Assembly (NCBI GenBank): GCA_943788825.1
Contig: CALSRT010000005.1
Coordinates: 1 to 64,000, forward strand
From: UBA4582 sp002389265
GTDB lineage: Bacteria; Pseudomonadota; Gammaproteobacteria; Pseudomonadales; Azotimanducaceae
Reading direction: 5' to 3'
DNA: 64,000 bases
The notes under the pieces are model-generated. The model had not been told where the DNA came from. It saw only the letters and a program-made list of their open reading frames with translations, and did no database searches. Positions 24,142 to 35,652 of this stretch are shown here, one piece after another. The position numbers were made by a program, and so were the translations under genes. Every line of letters begins with the position of its first letter. Positions within the stretch are counted from its first letter, which is position 1.

Positions 24142-25758
24142 AACACCCAAGGTCTTCTCGGCGTAATCCTTGATCAGTTTATAATTGGCCTTACCGTTCG
24201 GCGCACGCTCAAGACTGTCCAGTACCAGAATACGTTTGGGTATCTTATAGGCCGCAAGATGGGCGCGAGAAAAGTCCTTCAATTCTACTTCCTCCAGCTC
24301 AAAGCCTGGATTGAGCTCCACAACGGCGGTGATTGATTGCCCCCATTTAGCATCGGTAATACCCACGACCAGGCAATCCATGACACTGGGGTGATGCTTC
24401 AAGGCTTCTTCCACTTCCTCAGGAAAAACTTTTTCGCCTGCGGTATTAATACAATTACTGCCCCTGCCCAACAACGTTAGGCTACCGTCGGCTTCTACAC
24501 GTACGAAGTCTCCAGGAATGGAATAACGCACACCATTGATTACCTTAAAGGTCTTGTCAGTCTTGGCTTGATCCTTGTAGTAGCCGTCAGGCAAGAAACC
24601 TGAGACCGCGACCATACCCGACTCACCAGATCCAGGCATGACTTCCACGTCGTCCTCAGTAAACACCTTACAACTAGGGCCCAGGGTAAATTGAGCGACT
24701 TCGATTGCTTGATCCTTAGTCATAATCGACGACCCCAGACCAATCGCCTCGGAAGACGAGAAGCCATCAGCCAATAACAGGTTTTCATTGTGGCGCAGTA
24801 AGCCGGCCTTCACGTCTCGGGTCCACATCACACCACTTGAGGTGATAGCGACCACAGAGGAGAAATCATATTTCCCCGGATTGGCATCCATAAACTCCAC
24901 CAAAGGTCGGGCAAACGCATCACCAACAATTATCACCGTGGTGACCCCGTGCTGTTCGATATTTTGCAAGGCTAACTCGGCTTCAAAGCTCTTGGATACT
25001 AAAGTCACGCAGGTGCCGCCGCCGGCAATCGCTGAGAGGCCGGACAAAAGCCCAGTGCCGTGCATTAATGGTGGCAATGGCAGGCTCACTGGCCCCGCCG
25101 CAGCGCTCTTAACCCGCGCCAGATGCTCATCAAGATCAGCACAAGGCGGCACGCCCAGTCTGACGTTGCCGCCAGCGCCCAACACATTCCAGAGAGCATC
25201 ATGACTCCACATAACGCCCTTTGGCATGCCGGTGGTGCCACCCGTATAAATAAACAGCTGGTCCTTGGGACTGCGCGGATGCGTCAGGGTCGCGCCATCA
25301 CCGGTAGTCGCCAGGTCTTCATAATGCAGTGCATCCTCCAATCCCGGATGGCCATCATCGACCTCGATCCATTGAGTGACTTGCGGTAACTGGCCGCGAA
25401 TGTGCGCCACGTTTGGGGCGAATTCCGCCGTATAAATACAAACCGTCGCATCGGCATTGTCCAGCAGGTAGATAAGTTCATTGTCGATGTAACGGTAGTT
25501 AACATTGACGTGGGTTAGACGGGCTTTAAATGCGGCCGTCAAACTCTCGAGATATTCAGGTCGATTACGCATATAAATCGCGATCTTGTCATTCGGCTTG
25601 GCGCCATTGGCCAGCATATTAGCAGCGAGGTTATTACTTCGGGCGACGAAGTCAGACCAGGTCACCACTCTGTCACCATGAATCAGTGCAGGCCTGTCAC
25701 CTGGGACCACATCGCCCACTGCATCGATAATATCACCGTAGTTCCACGTTACCGTCAT
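24136..25758 (-). CDS. AMP-dependent acyl-CoA synthetase (FadD-like)
   Basis: About 540 residues from ATG 25758 (MTVTWNYGDIID); an in-frame start at 25779 would add seven residues. The adenylation signature YTGGTTGMPKGVMWSHD is near residue 175, GRGSNCINTAGEKVFPEEVE carries the hinge, and the C-terminal catalytic Lys lies in RAPNGKANYK. It activates a carboxylic acid to acyl-AMP and then acyl-CoA. The acid is not predictable, but the GVMWSHDALW variant is common in actinobacterial and marine gammaproteobacterial fatty acid or steroid-type ligases. Divergent from the M20 deacylase gene. Confidence 0.9.
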   Translation of the reverse strand: MTVTWNYGDIIDAVGDVVPGDRPALIHGDRVVTWSDFVARSNNLAANMLANGAKPNDKIAIYMRNRPEYLESLTAAFKARLTHVNVNYRYIDNELIYLLDNADATVCIYTAEFAPNVAHIRGQLPQVTQWIEVDDGHPGLEDALHYEDLATTGDGATLTHPRSPKDQLFIYTGGTTGMPKGVMWSHDALWNVLGAGGNVRLGVPPCADLDEHLARVKSAAAGPVSLPLPPLMHGTGLLSGLSAIAGGGTCVTLVSKSFEAELALQNIEQHGVTTVIIVGDAFARPLVEFMDANPGKYDFSSVVAITSSGVMWTRDVKAGLLRHNENLLLADGFSSSEAIGLGSSIMTKDQAIEVAQFTLGPSCKVFTEDDVEVMPGSGESGMVAVSGFLPDGYYKDQAKTDKTFKVINGVRYSIPGDFVRVEADGSLTLLGRGSNCINTAGEKVFPEEVEEALKHHPSVMDCLVVGITDAKWGQSITAVVELNPGFELEEVELKDFSRAHLAAYKIPKRILVLDSLERAPNGKANYKLIKDYAEKTLGVG

Positions 25759-25973
25759 ACTGTCTCCCTGCTCACTCAATTGGTCTGGATATCGTTATAA
25801 AAATCATGGGGCATTCACCACGTTGCCCCGATAGTAACAAATTTCCGCGCCAATACAGTATTGATTGTCATTCCTGTCGGCAGTTAACTGTCCCAGTCAA
25901 CGCTCCAGTATTCGCACTCCTTCGAATCAGCTGATAGCATGCAGACAGTCCATTATTTTGACAGAGCAAAACC

Positions 25974-27272
25974 ATGTCCTTAGATCCTAAAATTGAACAA
26001 GCAATTATCCAAGCAGTAAAAGCCAATATGCCGAATCAATTGGCTTTTACGCAGGATCTGGTTCGCCATCCATCGGTTCGAGGACAGGAACATACCGCTC
26101 AGGATTTCTTATTTAAGTCGCTGCAATCTCGCGGCTTGACCATGGACCGCTGGCAGATCGACGTTTCAGCCATCGAGTCTCACCCTGGCTTTTCTCCAGT
26201 TGATGTGGACTACAGCAATGCTATCAACGTGGTTGGCACCCACCGTCCCAAGCAGGAAAACGGGCAATCGTTGATCCTCAATGGTCACATTGATGTGGTG
26301 CCGGTGGGACCTTTGGACATGTGGGAGCGTCCACCGTTTGAACCGCACATTGATGGCGACTGGCTTTATGGTCGTGGCAGCGGCGATATGAAGGCCGGTA
26401 TCGCCGCCAATATTTTCGCCCTGGATGCCTTGCGTCAATTGGGCTATCAACCCGCCGCAACAGTCTATGTACAATCCGTCACCGAGGAAGAATGTACCGG
26501 CAATGGCGCACTTTCCGCACTCATTCGAGGCTACCGCGCCGATGCGGCTATCATTCCGGAACCCATGAACAACGCGCTGGTCAGGGCCAACGTAGGCGTC
26601 ATCTGGTTCAAGGTCCACGTCCGCGGGCGACCAGTACACGTGGCTGAAGCCAGCAGTGGTGCCAACGCCATTGAAGCGGCCATGTATTTGATCAACCAGC
26701 TCAAAGACTTTGAGCGAGGGCGAAATGAACTGAAGGTCAATTTCCCCCACTTTGCTGAACTCGAAAAGCCCATCAACGTCAACGTCGGTAAGATCAGCGG
26801 CGGCGACTGGGCCTCGTCCGTGCCGGCCTGGTGCACCTTCGAGGTTCGCACAGCACTCTATGCCGGAGAGGATGCCAGACAGGGCGCCCGCGAGATTGAA
26901 GACTTTATTCGCCAGGCCGCTGGCAGTCACCCTTTTCTTTCCAACAATCCACCGGAAGTCGAATTCAACGGTTTTATGGCGCAGGGCTATGAGCTGGAAG
27001 AAGGCAGCGCCGCGGAACAAACCCTGGGCCTGGCTCATCGCTCGGTCTTTCAACAGGAACTCCAATCCATGACGTCCTTGGCCTATCTCGATGCGCGCGT
27101 GTTCGCCCTTTACGATGACACGCCCTGCTTGGTCTATGGCCCTTGGTCCGATAATATCCACGGTTTTGACGAACGGGTTAGCATCGCCTCTATCGAACGA
27201 ATCACCGCCACCATCGCCGTCTTTATTGCCATGTGGTGCGGACTAGAGAAAATAGACGAACCGACATCCTGA
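25974..27272 (+). CDS. M20-family deacylase (ArgE/DapE type)
   Basis: 432 residues with the two-zinc peptidase layout: NGHIDVVPVG (first His-x-Asp) near 105, GRGSGDMKAGIAA (bridging Asp) near 135, and TEEECTGNG (catalytic Glu-Glu) near 170, followed by the lid domain and a late His in WSDNIHGFDE. It hydrolyses an N-acyl amino acid or related amide. It resembles ArgE/DapE but is isolated from arginine or lysine genes, so the true substrate is open. It is 24 bp before the PhyH gene and probably cotranscribed with it. Confidence 0.88.
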   Translation: MSLDPKIEQAIIQAVKANMPNQLAFTQDLVRHPSVRGQEHTAQDFLFKSLQSRGLTMDRWQIDVSAIESHPGFSPVDVDYSNAINVVGTHRPKQENGQSLILNGHIDVVPVGPLDMWERPPFEPHIDGDWLYGRGSGDMKAGIAANIFALDALRQLGYQPAATVYVQSVTEEECTGNGALSALIRGYRADAAIIPEPMNNALVRANVGVIWFKVHVRGRPVHVAEASSGANAIEAAMYLINQLKDFERGRNELKVNFPHFAELEKPINVNVGKISGGDWASSVPAWCTFEVRTALYAGEDARQGAREIEDFIRQAAGSHPFLSNNPPEVEFNGFMAQGYELEEGSAAEQTLGLAHRSVFQQELQSMTSLAYLDARVFALYDDTPCLVYGPWSDNIHGFDERVSIASIERITATIAVFIAMWCGLEKIDEPTS

Positions 27273-27296
27273 CACAGGGACGACTCGAAGCCACCT

Positions 27297-28494
27297 ATGC
27301 CGCCAAAAACCATAACCGCCCAACCTGCCACGAAGGACCAGTGCCTGACTGACGCCCAAGTACACCAATGGCGAGACTCGGGCTATGCCTTTGTCAGCGG
27401 CCTACTGCCCGAACCGATGGTGGCGGAATTGGCAGCGGCAGCCGGCGCGCACTATCCCTCAGCCGGCAGCACAGCCGCGGCGGAGTTCACCGACTTTGGC
27501 AGTGCCGGCGCCCTGAACTTTCCTGCCAGAATCAATGTCTTCAACCAAATCACGCTCCACCCACAATTGTTACAAGTCGTGAGCGACTTGCTGGGGGTAG
27601 CGGTTGAGACATTGCGGCTAAGCCAATCGGACCTTTGGCCTAAGTACGGTCGCAAGGCCAACCAACCGCGATCTGCTGGACTCCAGGATAATGCCGACCA
27701 GCGTATTCACGTGGACTATCCGAATCACTCACTGGTTCACCCACCGCCCTGGCACCGACCAGAGGCTGTGGAGATGATTCTCTATCTTAGCGACGCAGAG
27801 GATGAACTGGGTGGTACGGCGGTGGTACCGCGCTCCGGCGCGAACGATCCGGCTTACCGGTGGCCGATTATCGACTCGCCCGGCATCGGTGACCTGCGGT
27901 ATATCAACAATCGCGAAGCCGCAGAGACCTATTTTGCCAGCCAGCGTCCCGACGTTAGCGGATTTCCGTCAGCTGCTGTACGAACGGGAAGTACGCACGT
28001 TGTATCGCCGCGGCGATCTCTTGTTGTACCGGCATGATACTTGGCACCGCGGCACGCCCTTGGCGCCTGGCGCTCGGCGCCTCGCCCACAACCTAACCTA
28101 CCGCAAGGCAGCTAGCGAGTGGGTCAGCACCCTGCATACGGGCTGGGCTTGGCAAGCTTATCGTGACGACAAGTTTCTGGAACGGTTGATTGCCGGAGCA
28201 ACGGTCGACCAGCGCACGGTGCTGGGTTTCCCAGCGCCGGGATCCGACTATTGGTGCCCGGAAACCCTGGCGGCGGTGGAGGCTCGGTATGGCATGTTCG
28301 GCTTTGACATTGCACCCTATATCGCGACGACATGCCCACATGCCCCACATAGCCCAACATACCGCAACATAGCGTCAGTGGCGCATCTGAGATTGGAATT
28401 TGTGTCACAACGCCGCATAACGTACACTGCCGCCCACCATCTGGTCGTACCACCGCAACAACGCCCTCCCTGGCTGAACGGATCTCGCGATTAG
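27297..28494 (+). pseudogene. Phytanoyl-CoA dioxygenase (PhyH)-family gene with a frameshift
   Basis: The first frame (27297-28037) encodes the N-terminal half, with the iron-binding H-x-D in RIHVDYPNHSLVH. The second frame continues the same fold with ADFRQLLYEREVRTLYRRGD and the distal His in YRHDTWHRGTPL. The frames join cleanly near 27955 if one base of GACGTTAGCGG is removed. The family's usual end (YGMFGFDIAPY) is reached near 28320; the further ~55 residues are ACAT-rich read-through. Either a one-base mutation or a sequence error. A related intact gene is at 39533. Confidence 0.8.
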
Positions 28495-28591
28495 ACGCAT
28501 AAAGCAATCGACTGTCCTGACAGACTGCGCTCCTGACAACCGCGGCACTGGGCACTTGCCCTATTCTTTTCAGAAACCCTGAGATCATTGC

Positions 28592-30157
<1,566 letters not shown>

Positions 30158-30292
30158 GGTGACAACATGAACGCCGGCCGGTTTCTCGCGCAGCGAGATA
30201 CTTGGCCGCGACCTCAAACGCCGGCAGGCACCGATACCCTGTCACGCTAACCCACCAAATCAGTAAAAACTGTTGATTAATGACTGATGAGA

Positions 30293-31039
30293 CTAGTCCA
30301 CCGAAGCCCAGAACTGCGAGAGCATGGCGGCACCGGCAGTTGGATCCTGCACCATCCACCAGTGACCGACGCCCTGCAGCACGCTCACCTGCGCCCCAGC
30401 CCGGCTGGCGACTTCTCGATGCATGGCATCAGTACCAACATAGTCATCATTCTCGGCGATAATCACCAGCCCGGGTCGAGACCGCATTGACGTGAGATCA
30501 GCCCCCAGTGCACTCAAAGCCGGTTGCGCGGCGTCGCGGTATAGCGCCAGAATACAGTGCGCCATATCTTGATTAAAGGACGCCACAACCCGAGCCGCAA
30601 TCGCTGCCGTCATACCCGCCGCCACAAACATCGCGATGCGATCAGCCACTGGCGAAGCAATCATATCAGCCACTGCTTCCTCACCAGCGCCCGGTGTTTG
30701 CCACACCTGGGCCATATCATGCCATTGGTAATCTGGGTGAAGGATCCCCGCCACATCAATCGCCCAAGACCGCAAAAGATCTGGGCGAGTCAGCGCAAGC
30801 CCCGCTACATGACCACCGCCCCAATCATGACCCACGAGATCAACGGGCTCTCCGATTTCCTCGAGTGCTTTGGTGAGCCAGTCGAGGTATGCCAACCGGG
30901 TGCCGTTAAAGCCTGAGGGTAGCGGTGCGCCGAAGCCGGGGGGCGACAAGGTCAGCACATCTTTACGGTCTAACGCGGGTATCAACAGGTCCCAAATTGC
31001 TGCAGTTTCTGGGTTTCCGTGCACGAATACAGCGGGCAT
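30293..31039 (-). CDS. Alpha/beta hydrolase, epoxide hydrolase/dehalogenase-like
   Basis: About 249 residues. The oxyanion-hole segment FVHGNPETAAIWD is at the N terminus and the nucleophile elbow is GHDWGGGHV near residue 95, with Asp instead of Ser, as in epoxide hydrolases and haloalkane dehalogenases. A C-terminal acid and His are in ENDDYVG and GVGHWWM. GTG 31051, ATG 31045 and ATG 31039 are possible starts; the last has GGAG six bases upstream. It is convergent with the SulP gene and divergent from the ABC ATPase gene. Confidence 0.8.
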   Translation of the reverse strand: MPAVFVHGNPETAAIWDLLIPALDRKDVLTLSPPGFGAPLPSGFNGTRLAYLDWLTKALEEIGEPVDLVGHDWGGGHVAGLALTRPDLLRSWAIDVAGILHPDYQWHDMAQVWQTPGAGEEAVADMIASPVADRIAMFVAAGMTAAIAARVVASFNQDMAHCILALYRDAAQPALSALGADLTSMRSRPGLVIIAENDDYVGTDAMHREVASRAGAQVSVLQGVGHWWMVQDPTAGAAMLSQFWASVD

Positions 31040-31121
31040 AGGCATCTCCACAATCGGTTTTCAAGGGGCCTTTGAGCATAGCGATCCGACCATTGAATTG
31101 CTACTCAGATTCGGACTTAGA

Positions 31122-31176
31122 TTCAGACAGCTTAGGTTCAGACAGCTTTAGGTTCAGACAGCTTAGGTTCAGACAG
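31122..31176. repeat. 15-16-bp tandem repeat in a divergent promoter region
   Basis: Units of TTCAGACAGCTTAGG at 31122-31136, 31137-31152 (one extra T) and 31153-31167, with a partial fourth to 31176 and a degenerate copy just upstream. It lies between the divergent hydrolase and ABC ATPase genes, about 75 bp before the ATPase start, so it may sit in or next to the ATPase promoter. Confidence 0.8.
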
Positions 31177-31250
31177 AGAAAACGCCATCGTTCTGTCCGG
31201 TAGCGAACCAGCAGATGCCGTTTTTCCTTTGGTTCTGTTAATGTGCCGGC

Positions 31251-31925
31251 ATGCTCACCTTCTCAGCAATCAGCAAGACCTATTACCAGCCCGATGGCGA
31301 TATCCAGGTGCTGCGCCAGGCAGACTTGCATCTGCCCGCAGGCCAAACAGCCGCGTTACTCGGCGAGAGTGGTTGCGGCAAGAGCACCCTGTTGCACCTC
31401 GCAGCGGGACTCGATCAACCCGACAGCGGCCAGATCATAATTAATGGTCAGCGCGCCAGCGACTTCAACGACCGACAGTGGAATCATCTGCGCCGCGAAA
31501 CCTTGAGCCTGGTGTTCCAGCAATATCATTTGGTACCGACACTCAGTGTGCTCGACAACCTACTCCTTCAGGCTCGGCTTGCCAACCGGCTCAATCCCGC
31601 GCTACAACAACATCTGATTGACAGGCTAGGACTCGTCCCGCTGCTAGGGCGGCTACCTCACCAACTGTCGGGCGGTCAGCAGCAGCGGGTCGCCATCGGC
31701 CGGGTTCTGATGCATCAGCCACGCCTCATTCTTGCAGATGAACCCACGGGCAATCTCGACGAAGCCACCAGCCACAGCGTGATGGAATTATTTACCACCC
31801 TCGTTAAAGAAACCGGTAGCAGCCTGTTGATGGTGACCCACAGTCAAGTGATGGCGAACTATCTGGATCATCAGTGGCTGTTGCAGGCAGGTCAGATCAC
31901 GCCAGTACTCGCTCGAGACACTTAG
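31251..31925 (+). CDS. ABC transporter ATPase (LolD/MacB-ATPase type)
   Basis: 224 residues, the length of a single NBD. Walker A GESGCGKSTLLH near residue 38, Q-loop FQQYHLVPTLS, signature LSGGQQQRVAIGRVL, Walker B LILADEPTGNLDE and the switch His in VTHS. The QQYHLVPTL-NLDE wording is that of the LolD/MacB/FtsE group, which works with FtsX-type permeases by mechanotransmission. It is followed by exactly such a permease one base after its stop, and by an AttH-like protein. Confidence 0.93.
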   Translation: MLTFSAISKTYYQPDGDIQVLRQADLHLPAGQTAALLGESGCGKSTLLHLAAGLDQPDSGQIIINGQRASDFNDRQWNHLRRETLSLVFQQYHLVPTLSVLDNLLLQARLANRLNPALQQHLIDRLGLVPLLGRLPHQLSGGQQQRVAIGRVLMHQPRLILADEPTGNLDEATSHSVMELFTTLVKETGSSLLMVTHSQVMANYLDHQWLLQAGQITPVLARDT

Positions 31926-31926
31926 C

Positions 31927-34464
31927 TTGAAGCGCCAATTCAAACAGACGATCTGGGTCTTTGTGACCCTCATTAGCCATTATCGCCGACATCCGGGCCA
32001 AGCCCTGACCATGGCCTTAGGCCTTATTAGCGGGGTCGCACTGTGGGCGGCTGTCCAGCTTATTAATGATCATGCCCGTAGCAGCTACGCTGAAGCCGAC
32101 CAGTTACTCGGCGCCGAAGCCCGTTACTGGATACGCAGCGACAACGGTCTGGGTGTCGCGGTGGCAGACTATGTTGACTTACGGCGGGCCGGGTTTGAGC
32201 AGCTTTATCCCGTGATCGAAACTCAAGTGCGCGACGCCCAAGGACGCTCGGTTGCGATCATTGCCACTGATTTGTTGGCGTTACCGGTTGGCAGCGGCAT
32301 CGGTTCGAACGCCAGATATAGCAACCCTTTTGGCGCCTCAAGCTGGCTCGCTCTGATTCAAGCGGATTACCAGGCCTGGTATCCCCAGTCCTTGGCGACG
32401 CAGTTGGGTATTGAACCCGGGCAACGGCTGATTCTAGCCAGCGGTGAGCACCTGCCACCGGCTTTAATTCAAACTCAAACTCAACAAGGCCAACGGGTTT
32501 TTATGGATATCGCTGCCGCAATGGCCATTCTGGGCACCGATACCTTCAGCTACCTGGGCGTCGGGCGCCTCAGCGAGTCGGAACAATTGCGCCTCGCCGC
32601 GCTGCTACCTGCGACCCTGACATTGGTGACTAACCACCAAGCATTGGATCTCGCCCAGGTGACTGAGAGCCTGCACACTCACCTCACGGCCCTCGGCTTA
32701 TTGTCCTTCGCCGTTGGCCTGTTTATTGTCTTTAATGCGGTTCGATTCTCGCTACTGGCACGCCAAGGGACCTTGACGACGCTGCGCGAAATGGGCGTCT
32801 CACTCGGGATGCTGAGCATTGCCATCATTGCTGAGTCATTACTTTGGACCCTCTTCGGCACGAGCCTTGGCCTCGTCTCGGGCTATGCCTTAAGCCAGCT
32901 GTTATTGCCCGCCATGGCCATGAGCCTGCAGAGTCTCTACGCCGCTGAACTGGGTACATTAATCGGCATTCGCCCTGAACAAGTGCTGCAGGCATTTGGA
33001 CTGAGTCTCGCCGGCGTGGTGTTGGCATTAACGCTACCCCTGTGGCTGCGAGCACGAGAGTCCATTCGGCGCCAACGGGACACCACCGCTCAATGGCAGC
33101 AGGATCAGCGCGGCATCGGCTGGATGGCGTTGGTGGCGATGGGCTTACTCGGACTTGCCGCAGCCCTATACCCTTGGATGGCCAGCATTGAACAAGGTTT
33201 TTTGATATTGGCGCTGGTGATGTTTGGCGGCGCGCTCTTGCTCCCCTGGTTAGTATTGAGCCTGATCAAGACCTGCGCTCGGCTATTGCCCAAACAACAG
33301 TGGTTACTGCGCTGGGCCGTATCCGATGCACTCGCGCAACTACCCCACCTGCGGATCGCCTTGATGGCCCTGTTACTGACCCTCACCGCCAATATCGGGG
33401 TGACTACACTGGTCGACTCATTTCGAACCGCATTGGGCGATTGGCTGGAAACCCGTTTAGCCGCTGATATTTACGTCCAGAGTGAGTCGCTAGATATTGA
33501 GGCCGTTAAACAAGTGGCTTGGCTCAGCGGCTATTCCCCACGCATCGGTGTGGACCTACGTTGGCAAAATCGCCCCACCTCAATTCGCGGCTTGGACCTC
33601 AACGCGCCAGACACGGTTGGTATGGTGTTGGCCCAAGATCAGGGAGTCCAGAATCAACAGGCCCAAGACCAGGCACGCCAAGCCTGGCGCGCCGGTGATA
33701 GCTCAGTCATACCGATTTTGGCAAATGAACAAGTGCGGTATCTCGCGCACACGCCACTGGGTAGCATGATCGAATTGCCAACGCCAACTGGCCTGCGGCG
33801 CTTCAAAATCATCGGTTATGTACACGACTATGGAAATTCGAGTCTCGCGTTTTACTTACCTGGCGAGACTGTCATGGCGCTTTGGCCAGCGGCCGAATTG
33901 CTTGGCGCTGGTTTATGGTTGTCTGATCCAGCAGCGCAAATTGATCCCGACTGGCTCAGCAGTCGTCTATCAGCACTAGGGGTGAAACCTGGACAGTGGG
34001 TGCTACAGGGCGAGATCAAACGGCTATCTTTTGCAATTTTCGATCGCACGTTTGCCATTACGGCGACCCTGAATACGCTGACATTATTGGTGGCTGGACT
34101 CTCACTATTGACGGCCTTGCTCGCGGTGCACCAACAACGCTTGCCGGAATACGCTCACTGGCGCTCCATGGGTGTGAATTTCAGCCAGTGGCTGCAAATT
34201 GTTGCCCTGCCCCTGCTACTCATGCTGGCAGTCACCTTGTTGCTGTCATTACCCCTGGGCTTCAGTTTAAGTTGGTTATTGATTAACAAATTAAATGTAA
34301 TCGCCTTTGGTTGGACCATGCCCCTGTTGTGGTCTTGGTGGCCCTTGGCAAAACTCGGCATCCTGACCCTGGGAATTGTCCTGACAACCCTCACGGTATC
34401 TGTGGTTCGGGTCAGACAGACGCTACCGACAGCTATCCAACAACTAGCCGGTGACTCAGGATGA
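31927..34464 (+). CDS. FtsX/MacB-type ABC permease
   Basis: 845 residues beginning with TTG 31927, one base after the ATPase stop. The layout is that of large FtsX-domain permeases with two FtsX blocks: an N-terminal helix (ALTMALGLISGVALWAAV), a soluble periplasmic domain, three TM segments around residues 255-370, a further TM group at ~395-445, a second periplasmic domain and a last TM triplet at ~715-830. Such permeases do not move substrates through a pore but push lipids or envelope proteins. It overlaps the next gene by 4 bp. Confidence 0.88.
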   Translation: MKRQFKQTIWVFVTLISHYRRHPGQALTMALGLISGVALWAAVQLINDHARSSYAEADQLLGAEARYWIRSDNGLGVAVADYVDLRRAGFEQLYPVIETQVRDAQGRSVAIIATDLLALPVGSGIGSNARYSNPFGASSWLALIQADYQAWYPQSLATQLGIEPGQRLILASGEHLPPALIQTQTQQGQRVFMDIAAAMAILGTDTFSYLGVGRLSESEQLRLAALLPATLTLVTNHQALDLAQVTESLHTHLTALGLLSFAVGLFIVFNAVRFSLLARQGTLTTLREMGVSLGMLSIAIIAESLLWTLFGTSLGLVSGYALSQLLLPAMAMSLQSLYAAELGTLIGIRPEQVLQAFGLSLAGVVLALTLPLWLRARESIRRQRDTTAQWQQDQRGIGWMALVAMGLLGLAAALYPWMASIEQGFLILALVMFGGALLLPWLVLSLIKTCARLLPKQQWLLRWAVSDALAQLPHLRIALMALLLTLTANIGVTTLVDSFRTALGDWLETRLAADIYVQSESLDIEAVKQVAWLSGYSPRIGVDLRWQNRPTSIRGLDLNAPDTVGMVLAQDQGVQNQQAQDQARQAWRAGDSSVIPILANEQVRYLAHTPLGSMIELPTPTGLRRFKIIGYVHDYGNSSLAFYLPGETVMALWPAAELLGAGLWLSDPAAQIDPDWLSSRLSALGVKPGQWVLQGEIKRLSFAIFDRTFAITATLNTLTLLVAGLSLLTALLAVHQQRLPEYAHWRSMGVNFSQWLQIVALPLLLMLAVTLLLSLPLGFSLSWLLINKLNVIAFGWTMPLLWSWWPLAKLGILTLGIVLTTLTVSVVRVRQTLPTAIQQLAGDSG

Positions 34465-35630
34465 AACACGTCATGGGTGACTTGCGCGCCCACAGCTATT
34501 TAAAAATAATACTACTTTTCGGCTTGGCGCTGCCGTTGCAGTTGCTGGCTAGCGAGGCCTATCAACTACTGCGGGGGGATCCCGCCGGCTATGCTGCAGT
34601 CGTGCCGGGCAAAGCGCTTAAGTTTCCCGAGGACCACCTGCCTCACCCTGACTATCGCATAGAGTGGTGGTACTTGACCGCAAATTTGATTGACGCCAGC
34701 GGCGCGCACTATGATGTGCATTGGACGCTGTTTCGTCAGTCCATGAGCCCTCTGGCTGATCCTGGCGGCTGGTCTAGCAACCAGGTCTGGATGGCCCACG
34801 CCGCGCTCAGTACGCCCGAGGGCCACGTATATAAACAACAGTTTGCTCGCGGCGGCATTGGTCAGGCAGGAGTTGAATGGACAACGACCAACAAGGTCAC
34901 GGCGAACCCGGAATCAACAACAGCAACCAACTCTCCAGATCAGTTTCAGGCCTGGCTAGATAACGGGATGCTCAAGGGGCAAGGTTCAAGTCCGCTGCCA
35001 GGCCAGTTAAGCTTCACTGTAGAGGATTTTGAAGTCAGCTTGAATCTGAACGTGGCCACGCCTTGGGTCTTGCAAGGTGACGCCGGCTACAGCCGAAAAT
35101 CGAACATGGGGCAAGCCAGCTATTATTACAGCCAACCGCATATCACCATCACCGGTGAGGTGACTCGCAACCAACAAACGACGAATCTAACAGGCCAAGG
35201 CTGGCTGGATCGAGAGTGGAGCTCACAACCACTGGCGCCTAACCAACCCGGCTGGGACTGGCTGTCTGTGCATCTCGACGATGGCCATGCACTGATGGTC
35301 TATCGTCTGCGCCAAGACAACGGCGAGGACTGGATTAGCGGTAGCTGGATCACGCCCGAAGGCCAGACAACTAGCTTGAATAAGAGTGATATCGTCTTTC
35401 AGCCTATTCGACATACAACCCTCAAGACCGGCACCAATACCCACCACAAGTTACCCCTGCATTGGCGTGTTGCCCTGCCCGGTCTAGGTCTGAGCTGGAC
35501 CGTCGCGCCTCGTTCTGAGGATCACTGGCTAAACACCGCCTTCCCTTATTGGGAAGGTCCGGTCACCCTTGAAGGCACAATGGCGGGCCAAGGCTTTCTG
35601 GAACTCACGGGCTATCCAGAATCCCAATAG
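34461..35630 (+). CDS. AttH / carotenoid 1,2-hydratase-like (lipocalin-type) exported protein
   Basis: 389 residues with an N-terminal signal peptide (IILLFGLALPLQLLASEA) and the CrtC/AttH-family core: DYRIEWWYLTANLID near residue 65, HWTLFRQSMSP, QVWMAHAALS, and GWLDREWSSQPL plus GWDWLSVHLDDG in the second half. These proteins consist of two lipocalin-like barrels. Although related to CrtC, the absence of carotenoid genes and its place behind an ABC ATPase and FtsX-type permease point to the AttH role, a periplasmic partner of the transporter, perhaps handling a lipid. Confidence 0.85.
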   Translation: MKHVMGDLRAHSYLKIILLFGLALPLQLLASEAYQLLRGDPAGYAAVVPGKALKFPEDHLPHPDYRIEWWYLTANLIDASGAHYDVHWTLFRQSMSPLADPGGWSSNQVWMAHAALSTPEGHVYKQQFARGGIGQAGVEWTTTNKVTANPESTTATNSPDQFQAWLDNGMLKGQGSSPLPGQLSFTVEDFEVSLNLNVATPWVLQGDAGYSRKSNMGQASYYYSQPHITITGEVTRNQQTTNLTGQGWLDREWSSQPLAPNQPGWDWLSVHLDDGHALMVYRLRQDNGEDWISGSWITPEGQTTSLNKSDIVFQPIRHTTLKTGTNTHHKLPLHWRVALPGLGLSWTVAPRSEDHWLNTAFPYWEGPVTLEGTMAGQGFLELTGYPESQ

Positions 35631-35652
35631 CACCATCAGCAGGATGTTAGGG

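Noticed and set aside
26166..27161. 331-residue minus-strand ORF
   Set aside because: It lies fully inside the M20 deacylase gene on the opposite strand; the M20 motifs are all on the plus strand.
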